40,586 nt of DNA from Rhizobiaceae bacterium (GCA_027483885.1 JAIXTO010000041.1:1-40586); one strand, 5' to 3'. Numbered from the stretch's first letter, positions 16,321 through 24,775 are shown. Notes: generated from the sequence alone by a model not told the origin. Numbers and translations are program-made.

Positions 16321-16673
16321 CAGCTATGTTGAGAACTTGAAGGCCCAAGCCCGGCTTGGTTGCGGCAGCGCGTTGTCTCGTTGTGCGCGGCAGTCTTCTG
16401 CGCCGAAATGCTCGCTCACCAGCACCCGAAGATTGTGGTGCGGAGCTGTAGTTCTTTGCAGATTGTGCTTTAAAAGCAATATATTGATGCAGGTGCGGTT
16501 GGTAAGGCCAGTCTAGCGGGTCGCTTTGCGATAGAGCCCGTCCGGCTTGTGCAGGAGCGCTGAAACTCGCCCGGAGCGTCACCTGGGGCGGAGGATTTCC
16601 AATCGATCCTGTGGAAAATCTCACCTCTGCGTGAGCGATGACCTAAAAAGAACCCATCTTCAACATAACACAC
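16321..16673. other. Spacer between the two ery promoters, no gene seen
   Basis: These 353 bases lie upstream of both divergent promoters. No open frame here has a family-like protein, credible start and ribosome-binding site. I see no tRNA-like fold, repeat array or obvious terminator. It may hold activator or repressor sites or an unrecognised small RNA, but nothing in the sequence proves that. Confidence 0.5.
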
Positions 16674-16701
16674 TTGACGGGCGATATAACGCGAATATAG
16701 C
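16674..16701 (+). promoter_or_regulatory. Candidate promoter of the ery transporter arm
   Basis: TTGACG (16674-16679) and TATAGC (16696-16701) are separated by 16 bases. The -35 matches the sigma-70 consensus at five positions and the -10 at four. It would give a transcript leader of about 60 bases before the 40-codon ORF at 16769. Confidence 0.45.
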
Positions 16702-16768
16702 GTAGTGATATGGAGCGATCGCGGGGCCTGGAGGAAGGCGCTGCTGCGATCAGGAATGGGAGGAGACC

Positions 16769-16891
16769 ATGCTGCTATACGCCGTGCGCTGCACGCGTTT
16801 GCCGCCGATCGGGGAGGCCCGGCTTCGGGCTGCTTTCCCGTTCCTTTCCACTCCCTTTGAACATCGTGCGAAAAGCGAGGCCGCCTCATGA
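16769..16891 (+). CDS. Putative 40-residue leader peptide overlapping the transporter operon
   Basis: ATG 16769 directly follows GGGAGGAG (16758-16765), the strongest ribosome-binding site of the + arm. The frame encodes 40 residues (starts MLLYAVRCTRLPP) and stops with TGA at 16889-16891, overlapping the ATG of the next gene (16888) as ATGA. That gene has only a weak GAGG of its own. The arrangement mirrors the short ORF in front of eryA on the opposite strand. No known family is recognised; it may be a regulatory leader or a device to deliver ribosomes to the transporter operon. Confidence 0.5.
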   Translation: MLLYAVRCTRLPPIGEARLRAAFPFLSTPFEHRAKSEAAS

Positions 16892-17559
16892 GCACCCTCC
16901 AATCTTCATCCGCCGCACTGCGTGCGCGCAAAGCCAAACAGAAGTCGAAGCGCACGGGTGTTGTCCTTGTGGGTGCCGGCCTGCTGGTTCTGTGCGCCAT
17001 CGTGCTCGACACGACGGTTGTCCATGTCGGATCGGAAGCGGATGTGCGCCAGCAGGCGTTTTCGCCCGATACGTTTGGCACGAAGGAATTTCCGCGCGTT
17101 CAGTCCGTGGTGCTGCAAAAAGCCGTCGATGCGGTCACGATCGCGCCGGAAGTGCTTGCCGACAAGGCCGCTGCCGGCAAAAAATACGGCACGGCGTCCA
17201 CAACCGGCACGGTGATGATGGTCAAATTTTCGGGCGTCGTCGGCGAAGGCAAGTCCGGCATCTATGATGTGAGCGTTGCCGGCATGCCCACCGATATCAA
17301 GCTACGCATGCAGACCGGACCTGCCATCAACGGCACGGACCTGCGTGATGCGCCTGGCGATATCGCTTTCGGCTCGTTCAAGAACCAGATCGAATACCAG
17401 GATGCCGGCTCGGCCATCAACCGCGCCATGAAAGCCTCGGTCCTCGACCCGATCGATACATCCGCGCTTACGGGCAAGACGGTTGATGTCGTCGGCGCCT
17501 TTCGCCTCGTCAATCCGAAGAACTGGATGGTCACGCCGGTGAAGGTGGATGTGAAATGA
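16888..17559 (+). CDS. DUF2291 family membrane-anchored periplasmic protein
   Basis: A 223-residue protein with a basic N-terminus, one hydrophobic segment at about residues 24-46 (VVLVGAGLLVLCAIVLD) and an extracytoplasmic remainder. It looks like the DUF2291 family, which is repeatedly found as the first gene of CUT2 sugar transporter operons in alphaproteobacteria. The LVLC stretch is a poor lipobox, so membrane anchoring by the helix is more likely than lipidation. It overlaps eryE by ATGA. Its biochemical role is unknown; the context suggests a helper of the erythritol importer. A comparable gene is part of the polyol transporter (mpt) operon of Sinorhizobium meliloti as far as I recall, which I cannot verify here. 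Confidence 0.72.
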   Translation: MSTLQSSSAALRARKAKQKSKRTGVVLVGAGLLVLCAIVLDTTVVHVGSEADVRQQAFSPDTFGTKEFPRVQSVVLQKAVDAVTIAPEVLADKAAAGKKYGTASTTGTVMMVKFSGVVGEGKSGIYDVSVAGMPTDIKLRMQTGPAINGTDLRDAPGDIAFGSFKNQIEYQDAGSAINRAMKASVLDPIDTSALTGKTVDVVGAFRLVNPKNWMVTPVKVDVK

Positions 17560-19094
17560 GCGCGCCAGAGACGCAAGCACCCCGCCGCGGCGATGTCGTG
17601 CTGTCGGCGCACAACATCGCCAAGTCCTATGGCAGCATCCATGCCTTGAAGGGCGTGAATTTCGATATCCGTTATGGCCAGGTCACCACGCTGTTCGGCG
17701 AAAATGGTGCGGGCAAGTCGACGCTGATGAAGATCCTGTCTGGCGTCGTTCAACCGACATCGGGTGAAATCGTGCTGGATGGTGAGGGGGTGAACTTTAC
17801 CTCGTCGACCGATGCGCGTGATCACGGCATCTCGATCATCCACCAGGAACTCAGCCTGGCCCCCAATTTGTCGGTGCGCGACAATGTGTTCATGGGCCGC
17901 GAGATCCCGGGCGCCACCGGGGTCGATTTTGCCGAGGAAGAACGCCAGGTGCGGCTTCTGCTCGAAGAACTGGAAGAAGACATCGATCCGCTGACGCCCG
18001 TCGAAGACCTGCGTCTCGGCCAGCAGCAGATCGTCGAAATTGCCCGCGCTCTCTCCATCGACAGCCGCATCCTGATCATGGACGAACCGACCTCGGCGCT
18101 TTCGGCCGCCGAAGTCGAGGTTCTGTTCAAGGTTATTCGGGATCTCACGGCCAAGGGCGTATCGATCGTTTATATCTCGCATCATCTCGAAGAAGCGCTC
18201 GAAATCACCGATCACGCGGTGGTTTTGCGCGATGGCACCATGACCGCCTATGCGCCGCGCGCCGACATCGATCTGGAATGGATCGTGCGCAACATGGTGG
18301 GCGAACATTATGATCTCGGCTCCCCTCCATCAGGATATGCCTTCGGCGAAACCGCGCTTTCTGTGGTGGACCTGACGGTTGCCGATCCCAATGCCGGCTT
18401 CAATCTGGTGGACCGCCTGTCGCTCGATGTGAAGGCGGGAGAGATCGTCTGCATCTACGGGCTGATGGGGGCAGGGCGCACCGAGCTTCTGGAAACGCTC
18501 GCCGGCCGCCTCAAGCCAAAATCCGGCCGGATCTTTCTAGAGGGCGAGGAAATCTCGTCGCTGTCGATTGCCGATCGCATCGCCTGTGGTCTGGCGCTCG
18601 TGCCGGAAGACCGCCAGCGCGATGGCCTGGTGCAGACCATGAGCGTCGGGGAAAACATGTCGCTTGCCTCGATCATGAATTTCACCCGCGGCCTCTTTAC
18701 CAGCCGGCGGATCGAACAGTCGCTGATTGCCGATACCATCCGCAAGGTCACCGTGAAGACGTCCGGCGGTAGCGCCCCCATCGGCTCGCTGTCGGGCGGC
18801 AACCAGCAGAAGGTGGTCATCGGCAAGATGCTGGCGACCGATCCGACCGTGCTCCTCCTCGACGAGCCATCGCGCGGCATTGATATCGGCGCCAAGGCGG
18901 AAGTGTTCAAGCTTCTGGCGGAGCGTGCGCGCACCGGCCTGGCGGTGGTGTTTTCCACCTCCGAAGTCAGCGAGTGCCTGTCGGTCGCACACCGCATCAT
19001 CGTCATGCACAAGGGCCGCATCTCGGCCGAGTTCGATTCGAGCGTCACCAAGGAAAAGATCATGGCCGCCTCCGGCGAGTCCGTGGCTGCCTGA
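17556..19094 (+). CDS. eryE: Erythritol ABC transporter ATP-binding protein
   Basis: A 512-residue CUT2-type ATPase with two ABC domains. Domain 1 has Walker A GENGAGKST, signature LGQQQIVEIARAL and Walker B ILIMDEPTSAL. Domain 2 has the degenerate Walker A GLMGAGRTE usual for this family, signature LSGGNQQKVVIGKM and Walker B LLLDEPSRGID. It pairs with the permease EryF and binding protein EryG. It starts inside the stop of the DUF2291 gene (ATGA), so the two are coupled. Erythritol as cargo is inferred from the divergent eryABCD genes and from the eryEFG importer described in rhizobia; related polyols are possible. Confidence 0.9.
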   Translation: MSAPETQAPRRGDVVLSAHNIAKSYGSIHALKGVNFDIRYGQVTTLFGENGAGKSTLMKILSGVVQPTSGEIVLDGEGVNFTSSTDARDHGISIIHQELSLAPNLSVRDNVFMGREIPGATGVDFAEEERQVRLLLEELEEDIDPLTPVEDLRLGQQQIVEIARALSIDSRILIMDEPTSALSAAEVEVLFKVIRDLTAKGVSIVYISHHLEEALEITDHAVVLRDGTMTAYAPRADIDLEWIVRNMVGEHYDLGSPPSGYAFGETALSVVDLTVADPNAGFNLVDRLSLDVKAGEIVCIYGLMGAGRTELLETLAGRLKPKSGRIFLEGEEISSLSIADRIACGLALVPEDRQRDGLVQTMSVGENMSLASIMNFTRGLFTSRRIEQSLIADTIRKVTVKTSGGSAPIGSLSGGNQQKVVIGKMLATDPTVLLLDEPSRGIDIGAKAEVFKLLAERARTGLAVVFSTSEVSECLSVAHRIIVMHKGRISAEFDSSVTKEKIMAASGESVAA

Positions 19095-19120
19095 TGCCGT
19101 CAATTGGGGAATTCTAGACC

Positions 19121-20173
19121 ATGAACCAAGCCATCGCACCGAAGGCCGAAACTGCCAAAGTCGACAAGGTTGGCGGCATGAGCATTGGCCAACTCCTGTT
19201 GGAGGGGCGTGCCTTTTTCGCCCTGATCATCATCATTGCGGTGTTTTCCTACCTGTCGCCGAACTATTTCACCGTCGCCAATTTTCTGATCATGGCCTCG
19301 CATGTGGCCATTTACGGCATTCTTGCCATCGGCATGCTGCTGGTGATCCTGAACGGCGGCATTGACCTGTCGGTGGGATCGATCCTGGCGCTGTGCGGGG
19401 TCGTGGCCGGTGCCCTGATGCAGGGCGTGGAACTGTCGCCCTTCGGCGTCATCCTCTATCCGCCGGTCTGGGCTGTGGTGGTGCTGACCTGCGTGTTCGG
19501 GGCTTTTGTCGGCGCGATCAACGGCATACTGGTCGCCTGGTTCCGCGTGCCGGCCTTTGTTGCAACGCTTGGTGTAATGTATGTGGCGCGCGGTATCGCG
19601 CTGTTGCAGACCAATGGCCTCACCTACAACAACCTGTCGGGCCGTCCTGAGCTTGGCAATACCGGTTTCGACTGGCTGGGCTTCAACCGTCTGGCCGGCG
19701 TGCCGATCTCCGTCATCGTTTTGACCGTGATCGCCCTCTTGGCCGGCCTGATGCTTGCCCGCTCGGCTTTTGGTCGCTGGCTTTATGCATCCGGCGGTAA
19801 CGAGCGGGCGGCTGATCTCTCCGGCGTTCCGGTCAAGCGCGTCAAGATCACCGTCTATACGCTCTCCGGCATCCTGTCGGCCATTGCCGGGCTGGTGCTG
19901 TCGTCACAGCTGACATCTGCTGGCCCGACGGCTGGCAGCACCTACGAGCTTACGGCGATTGCTGCGGTCGTGGTTGGCGGCGCGGCGCTCACCGGCGGTC
20001 GCGGCACGGTGCGTGGCACGATGCTCGGCGCCTTCGTTATCGGTTTCCTCTCCGATGGCCTCGTTATCATCGGCGTCTCGTCCTACTGGCAAACGGTCTT
20101 TACCGGGTCAGTCATCGTGCTCGCCGTCCTCATGAACACAATTCAGTACGGCTCTCGCGCCCGCAAGAGCTGA
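19121..20173 (+). CDS. eryF: Erythritol ABC transporter permease
   Basis: A 350-residue RbsC-type permease with about ten hydrophobic segments. It has the family segments GGIDLSVGSILALCG, GRPELGNTGF and GGAALTGGRGTVRGTMLGAF. It follows eryE after 26 bases and precedes the binding-protein gene. It is clearly paralogous to the permease at 284-1348, for example in FVIGFLSDGLVIIGVSSYW against FVIGILSDGLVMMGVSSFW. The ribosome-binding site is a modest GGGGAA. Confidence 0.9.
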   Translation: MNQAIAPKAETAKVDKVGGMSIGQLLLEGRAFFALIIIIAVFSYLSPNYFTVANFLIMASHVAIYGILAIGMLLVILNGGIDLSVGSILALCGVVAGALMQGVELSPFGVILYPPVWAVVVLTCVFGAFVGAINGILVAWFRVPAFVATLGVMYVARGIALLQTNGLTYNNLSGRPELGNTGFDWLGFNRLAGVPISVIVLTVIALLAGLMLARSAFGRWLYASGGNERAADLSGVPVKRVKITVYTLSGILSAIAGLVLSSQLTSAGPTAGSTYELTAIAAVVVGGAALTGGRGTVRGTMLGAFVIGFLSDGLVIIGVSSYWQTVFTGSVIVLAVLMNTIQYGSRARKS

Positions 20174-20269
20174 CGTCCAAGAACTTGTCCGCCAAGGCCT
20201 GTTTGGGAGGGTACCGCGGAAAGGATGCCTGAAGAGGCGAAAACTGCAACATTCCAATGGGAGTAGACG

Positions 20270-21214
20270 ATGTTGAAATCCTTTCAGAAATTCATGCTTG
20301 CCGCCGTGGCGACAGGCCTCATGACGACAGCTGCGATGGCAGATGGCCTCATCTCCATCATCGTGACGGATCCGGCCAACCCCTACTGGCGCACCGAAGG
20401 TGAAGTTGCCAAGAAGACGGCCGAAGGCCTTGGCTACAAGGCCAATGTCGCCGCACACAAGGGTGACACCAACACCGAATCGACGCTCATCGATACGGCG
20501 ATCACCAACAAGTCGGCGGCCATCATCCTCGATCCGGCCAATGCCGATGGTTCGGTCGGCGCGGTGAAGAAGGCCGTTGCTGCGGGTATCCCGGTCATTC
20601 TCGTCAATGCCGAGATCAACCAGGAAGGCCTTGCCAAGGCGCAGCTCGTTTCCAACAACGCGCAAGGGGCAGCACTCGGCGCCGAAACCTGGATCTCCAT
20701 GGTCGGTGACAAGGGCACCTATGTCGAACTGTTCGGCAATCCCGCCGACAACAATGCCGCCACCCGCTCGAACGGTTATGAAACCGTCATCACCCAGTAT
20801 CCTGATATGAAGAAGGTCGGCAAGGAAGTGGCCAACTGGGATCGTACCCAGGGTTACCAGAAGATGCAGTCCCTGCTTCAGGCCAATCCGAACATCAATG
20901 GCGTGATTGCCGGCAATGACGAAATGGCGCTGGGTGCGATTGCAGCGCTGAAGGAAGCCGGCAAGCTCGACAAGGTCAAGGTCGGCGGCTTCGACGGTTC
21001 GCCGGATGCGGTTGCCGCCATCAAGTCCGGCGAGATGCAGTATACGGTCCTCCAGCCGGTTGCCGTCTTCTCGGCAGAAGCCGTCAAGCAGGCCGATTCC
21101 TTCATCAAGACGGGCAAGACCGGCGCTGCCACCGAAAAGCAGCTGTTCGATTGCCTGCTGATCACCAAGGATAACGTTGCCAAGTATACCGGCCCGTTCA
21201 CCCTGTCGCAGTAA
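20270..21214 (+). CDS. eryG: Erythritol ABC transporter substrate-binding protein
   Basis: A 314-residue periplasmic sugar-binding protein of the RbsB family (peripla_BP_4). The signal peptide runs to about residue 24 with an AMA cleavage motif before Asp25. The mature protein starts with SIIVTDPANPYWRTEGE and has NGVIAGNDEMALGAIAALKE and VGGFDGSPDAVAAIKSGE, all typical of the ribose-binding fold. GGGAG lies 6 bases before the ATG. It is last in the importer operon and followed by a strong terminator. The 96-base gap after eryF holds no other gene. Confidence 0.92.
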   Translation: MLKSFQKFMLAAVATGLMTTAAMADGLISIIVTDPANPYWRTEGEVAKKTAEGLGYKANVAAHKGDTNTESTLIDTAITNKSAAIILDPANADGSVGAVKKAVAAGIPVILVNAEINQEGLAKAQLVSNNAQGAALGAETWISMVGDKGTYVELFGNPADNNAATRSNGYETVITQYPDMKKVGKEVANWDRTQGYQKMQSLLQANPNINGVIAGNDEMALGAIAALKEAGKLDKVKVGGFDGSPDAVAAIKSGEMQYTVLQPVAVFSAEAVKQADSFIKTGKTGAATEKQLFDCLLITKDNVAKYTGPFTLSQ

Positions 21215-21228
21215 TCCGTTACCATCCA

Positions 21229-21256
21229 TCGGGGCCGCACTTTGCTGCGGCCCCGA
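21229..21256 (+). terminator. Terminator of the ery transporter operon
   Basis: A perfect 11-base GC-rich stem TCGGGGCCGCA/TGCGGCCCCGA with loop CTTTGC lies 15 bases after the eryG stop and is followed by CCTCTTGCGATTT. The T-content downstream is modest. Confidence 0.75.
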
Positions 21257-21338
21257 CCTCTTGCGATTTCAAGTTCTTTCTTTGCGTGGAAGACCACGCC
21301 AACCGGTGGCGCCCGGCTGAAGACGTGCTAGATGTCGA

Positions 21339-21395
21339 TTGCACCAGCGGCGCGCATGGCATGCCGATGTTCGCCACCGGCGAGCGGTGGTGCAA
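21339..21395 (+). promoter_or_regulatory. Nested inverted repeats upstream of the first deoR-type gene
   Basis: TTGCACCA (21339-21346) is the reverse complement of TGGTGCAA (21388-21395). Inside lie the palindrome GGCATGCC (21358-21365) and the hairpin CCACCG/CGGTGG (21374-21379, 21385-21390). The outer and inner hairpins compete for the same bases. This could be an operator set or a folded leader for the regulator gene starting at 21458. Confidence 0.4.
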
Positions 21396-21457
21396 CAGAC
21401 CGGAGCCATGGGGATGTGCGTTCATCAGGGCGCGCGGTTCTCCGGGAGATGTGGGCA

Positions 21458-22330
21458 ATGAGCATGCGCGACCAACAGGAACGTCCTCTCGAGCGCCTGA
21501 TGGGCGAGGAGATTTCCAGCGACAGCCGCCAAGCCCGCCAGATCGCCCGAAGGCAGTTGATGGCCGAAGCCGTGATGGCTGAAGGCACGATGCGCATCGA
21601 GGATCTGACCGAACGCTTCGGCATCAGCCTGATGACCGCCCACCGCGATCTCGATGAACTGGTCAGCCGCGGCCTGCTCCGCAAGACACGCGGCATTGTT
21701 TCTGCTGCACCGACAAGCCTCATCGAATCCAGCGACGTCTATCGCTCCACGAGGCAGGCCGCCGAAAAGCGCGCCATTGCGGCTGCTGCCGCCGAGTTCG
21801 TCCAGCCGGGGCAGGCGATCTTCTTTGATGATTCCACCACCGTCTTGCAGATGGTGCCACATCTCTCAGCGCGCGTGCCGCTGACGGCCATTACCAATTC
21901 CATCACGATGATCAATGCGCTGCGCGAAGTGCGCGACCTGACGCTGCTCTGTCTTGGCGGGCAGTTCCAGAACTGGTGCAATGCCTTCATGGGCCCGGTG
22001 ACCACCAACGAGATCCGGCGCCTGCGCCCCGATCAGGTGTTTCTCTCCGTATCCGCCATCAGCGAGGACATGCTGTTTCACCAGTCACCCGACATGGTGG
22101 ATATCAAGCGGGCCATGTTCGAATGCGCCTCGCGCCGTATCCTGCTGGTCGACCATACCAAGTTCGAGCGGCGTGCGCTTCATGCCATGGGATCGCTGGA
22201 TGAGTTCGACGTGGTCATCGTCGACAGCGCCACGCCACCGCGCACCATCGAGCGGCTGCGCGCGCGGGGCATCAATCTTGTCGTTGCCGCACCGAACGGC
22301 AGCTCGATTGATACAAATAGTGATTTGTAA
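21458..22330 (+). CDS. DeoR-family regulator (first of a pair)
   Basis: A 290-residue DeoR-type regulator. After a polar N-terminal extension of about 30 residues, the helix-turn-helix spans about 45-75 (IEDLTERFGISLMTAHRDLD). The sugar-phosphate sensing domain carries FFDDSTT (residues 122-128) and a late ILLVDHTKFERRALH. The usual DeoR recognition helix TIRRDL reads MTAHRDL here, a feature shared with the second regulator at 24005-24775, so they are paralogues. ATG 21458 has GGGAG 9 bases upstream; the frame is open back to 21332 but without support. It may correspond to the EryR-type regulator known beside rhizobial ery genes, or control the following kinase/dehydrogenase set. Confidence 0.85.
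   Translation: MSMRDQQERPLERLMGEEISSDSRQARQIARRQLMAEAVMAEGTMRIEDLTERFGISLMTAHRDLDELVSRGLLRKTRGIVSAAPTSLIESSDVYRSTRQAAEKRAIAAAAAEFVQPGQAIFFDDSTTVLQMVPHLSARVPLTAITNSITMINALREVRDLTLLCLGGQFQNWCNAFMGPVTTNEIRRLRPDQVFLSVSAISEDMLFHQSPDMVDIKRAMFECASRRILLVDHTKFERRALHAMGSLDEFDVVIVDSATPPRTIERLRARGINLVVAAPNGSSIDTNSDL
22312..22329. promoter_or_regulatory. AT-rich palindrome, candidate operator
   Basis: TACAAAT (22312-22318) and ATTTGTA (22323-22329) form a perfect 7-base inverted repeat with spacer AGTG, overlapping the stop of the first DeoR gene. Such AT-rich symmetry in GC-rich DNA just ahead of the kinase gene suits a regulator-binding site. Confidence 0.4.
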
Positions 22331-22360
22331 CGCTCAATGATGTGAAGTTAACAATAATTC

Positions 22361-22381
22361 GCTCGCTTGCACAAAGCGAGC
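22361..22381 (+). other. Hairpin between deoR-type gene and FGGY kinase gene
   Basis: GCTCGCTT (22361-22368) pairs with AAGCGAGC (22374-22381) around a 5-base loop. No T-run follows. It could be a weak terminator of the regulator gene, an attenuator, or part of the control region of the kinase gene. Confidence 0.4.
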
Positions 22382-22481
22382 CGTCTGCTCTTGAGGGCAG
22401 CGCGCCTGGTAATTTCACGCATCGCGCCGCCCGATACCTCCAGGGATCTTCGACGCGCGGTGTGCTCTTGCGGAGCTTCCG

Positions 22482-24008
22482 ATGCCTTGCCTGCTTGGGA
22501 TCGACAATGGCCTGACCGTCACCAAGGCGGTTGTCTTCGATGAGACGGGTGCCGTCCTGTCGGTGGCGCGGCGACGTATTCCCCAGATCATGCCGCACGC
22601 CCATCATGTGGAACGCGATATGGCCGGCCTCTGGACGGCAACCGCCGAGGCGATTGCGGAAGCCATTGCGCGCTCAGGCCGGCCGGCATCCGAGATCGCA
22701 GCGGTTTCCGCAACCGCCCATGGCGACGGGCTTTACCTTCTGGACCGCGATGGTGAGCCGCTCGGTCACGGCATCCTGTCGCTCGACAGCCGCGCCGGTG
22801 ACATCGTTGCCCGCTGGGATGGTGATGGCACGGCGGAGGCGGCGCTGGCTTTGAGTGGCCAGCGGCCGCATGCATCCGCGCCGGCATCACTTTTGGCCTA
22901 TATCCGGGCGCATGAACCGGAGCGGTTTGGGGCCATCGGGACGGCTTTTGCCTGCAAGGACTGGCTGCGTTACTGCCTCACCGGCACGATCGGCACAGAT
23001 CTGACGGAAGCTAGTACCTCCTTCACCGAGGTGACATCGCAAGCTTATTCACCTGACATCCTTGAACTTTACGGTCTATCCGAGCTTTTCTCCGCCCTGC
23101 CGGACGTGGCGCTGCCTGACCAGATCATCGGTGGCGTGACGCCGCAGGCGGCGGCTTTGACCGGGCTTGTCGCGGGAACGCCTGTTGTCGCCGGCCTGCA
23201 TGATGTCACGGCCTCGTCGCTCGGCATCGGCGGTTATGGCGTTGGACAGGTGGCGGTGGTGGCCGGCACCTATTCCATCAACGAGACTGTCTCGACGCAC
23301 CCCGTCGTTGATGCCCGCTGGTTCTGCCGCAACGGGTTGAGGTTCGGCGAGTGGAACAATATGGCGATTTCGCCGGCGTCTGCGGCCAATTACGACTGGT
23401 TCCTCGACCAATTGTGTGCGGCCGACCAGAAGACGGCAGAGGTTGAAGGGGCCTCTATCCATGAGCGTCTTGGCCGCGAAATCGGCGAAGCACTGGAGCG
23501 CCCTTCGACGGTTCTGTTTCACCCTTACCTGTTCGGCTCGCCGCATGGCTCGACGGCCAGCGCCGGATTTGTCGGCCTGCGCGGCTGGCACGGCCGGGCA
23601 GAGATGCTGCGGGCGGTGATCGAGGGCATTGCCTTCAACCATCGGGTCCATGTGGACGATCTGCGCCAGGGTTTTCAGATGAAGACGGCAAAGCTGACGG
23701 GCGGAATTTCGCGCAATCCGCTCTTTGCGCAATTGTTTGCTGATGTGCTCGGGATGACGGTTACGGTAACAGACACCGAAGAGGCTGCCGCCTGGGGTGC
23801 TGCCCTCTGCGCCGGCTCCGGTATCGGGCTTTTTGCCTCGCCGACCGATGATCCGCGCGATCTGGCAGCCATCGGCCATTACTACCATCCAGACCCCGCC
23901 CGGCAAAAGGCGCTTGAAGAGCGGTTTGCCCTGCACTGCGATCTGGCAAAGGCGCTTGCGCCGCTGTGGCCCCGTATCGAAGCACTCGGGACGGAGGGCG
24001 CGGAATGA
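22482..24008 (+). CDS. FGGY-family carbohydrate kinase, substrate unknown
   Basis: A 508-residue FGGY kinase. The N-terminal phosphate loop reads LLGIDNGLTVTKAVVFDE, the catalytic aspartate sits in AGLHDVTASSLGIGG, and the C-terminal ATP site shows KLTGGISRNPLFAQLFADV and EEAAAWGAALCAG. It has GGAG 6 bases before the ATG. It resembles xylulose/L-xylulose-type kinases more than EryA. The stop overlaps the next regulator gene (ATGA), and a GlpD-like dehydrogenase follows, repeating the kinase-plus-dehydrogenase logic of EryA and EryB. A second polyol such as a threitol or pentitol, or a ketose, is the likely substrate. This is inference. Confidence 0.88.
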   Translation: MPCLLGIDNGLTVTKAVVFDETGAVLSVARRRIPQIMPHAHHVERDMAGLWTATAEAIAEAIARSGRPASEIAAVSATAHGDGLYLLDRDGEPLGHGILSLDSRAGDIVARWDGDGTAEAALALSGQRPHASAPASLLAYIRAHEPERFGAIGTAFACKDWLRYCLTGTIGTDLTEASTSFTEVTSQAYSPDILELYGLSELFSALPDVALPDQIIGGVTPQAAALTGLVAGTPVVAGLHDVTASSLGIGGYGVGQVAVVAGTYSINETVSTHPVVDARWFCRNGLRFGEWNNMAISPASAANYDWFLDQLCAADQKTAEVEGASIHERLGREIGEALERPSTVLFHPYLFGSPHGSTASAGFVGLRGWHGRAEMLRAVIEGIAFNHRVHVDDLRQGFQMKTAKLTGGISRNPLFAQLFADVLGMTVTVTDTEEAAAWGAALCAGSGIGLFASPTDDPRDLAAIGHYYHPDPARQKALEERFALHCDLAKALAPLWPRIEALGTEGAE

Positions 24009-24775
24009 CCGCCGACACCCGCCGAGATGCCATTGCCGCCTATGTGATTGAACGCGGCGAAGCCCGCATCGACGATCTCGTGACCGAATTTGGCGTCTCG
24101 CGCATGACGATCCATCGGCATGTGGAGGATCTGGCGCGCCAGGGCGTGCTGCGCAAACTGCATGGTGCCGTCAGCGCCCAGCCTTCGGGCGTTTACGAAA
24201 GCCTGTTCAGTTTTCGCAAGACCCGCGCGCTTGCCGCCAAGGCCGCACTGTCAAAAGCTGCCGTGGCTGAAATCGAGCCCGGCAGCGTGATCCTCATCGA
24301 CGATTCCACCACGGCCAATGCGCTTGCCCCCCATATCGCAGAGGTAACGCCGCTCACCGTCGTCACCAACAGCCTTGATCTGTCGGAACGGCTGAGTGCG
24401 CTCGATGAGGTAAAACTGATCTGCCTCGGCGGCGAATATCACCCGACCTATCACGCCTTTATCGGCCATCTCTGCGAAAGCGCCCTGTCGCGCTTGCGCG
24501 TCAATCTCTTGATCTGCTCGGCGTCGGCCATCAGCGGCACGTCCGCGATGATCCAGGATCCGCTCGTCGTGCGCGTCAAGCAGGCGATGATGGCATCCGC
24601 CGTGCGCAAGGTTCTGCTGGTGGATTCTGAGAAATTCGACCGGGTGGCGCTGCATCTCTTTGCCGATCTCAAGGAATTCGACGCGGTTTATGTCGATGAT
24701 CGCCTGCCCGCAAAAACGGCCGATGCCTTGCGGGCGGCCGGAGTGAGCCTCAAGCTGGTGACGAACAATGACTGA
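24005..24775 (+). CDS. DeoR-family regulator (second of a pair)
   Basis: A 256-residue DeoR-type regulator with helix-turn-helix at about residues 18-52 (IDDLVTEFGVSRMTIHRHVE) and sensing domain with LIDDSTT (97-103) and VLLVDSEKFDRVALH. The recognition helix reads MTIHRHV in place of the common TIRRDL, matching its paralogue at 21458-22330. It starts within the kinase stop (ATGA) and overlaps the next gene's start by 8 bases, so kinase, regulator and dehydrogenase form one tight unit. The open frame back to 23966 lies inside the kinase gene and is discarded. Confidence 0.87.
   Translation: MTADTRRDAIAAYVIERGEARIDDLVTEFGVSRMTIHRHVEDLARQGVLRKLHGAVSAQPSGVYESLFSFRKTRALAAKAALSKAAVAEIEPGSVILIDDSTTANALAPHIAEVTPLTVVTNSLDLSERLSALDEVKLICLGGEYHPTYHAFIGHLCESALSRLRVNLLICSASAISGTSAMIQDPLVVRVKQAMMASAVRKVLLVDSEKFDRVALHLFADLKEFDAVYVDDRLPAKTADALRAAGVSLKLVTNND

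Noticed and set aside
20225..20266. 13-codon ORF between eryF and eryG
   Set aside because: The ATG abuts its only purine-rich stretch with no spacing, and the stop lies within the eryG ribosome-binding site. It is probably chance.
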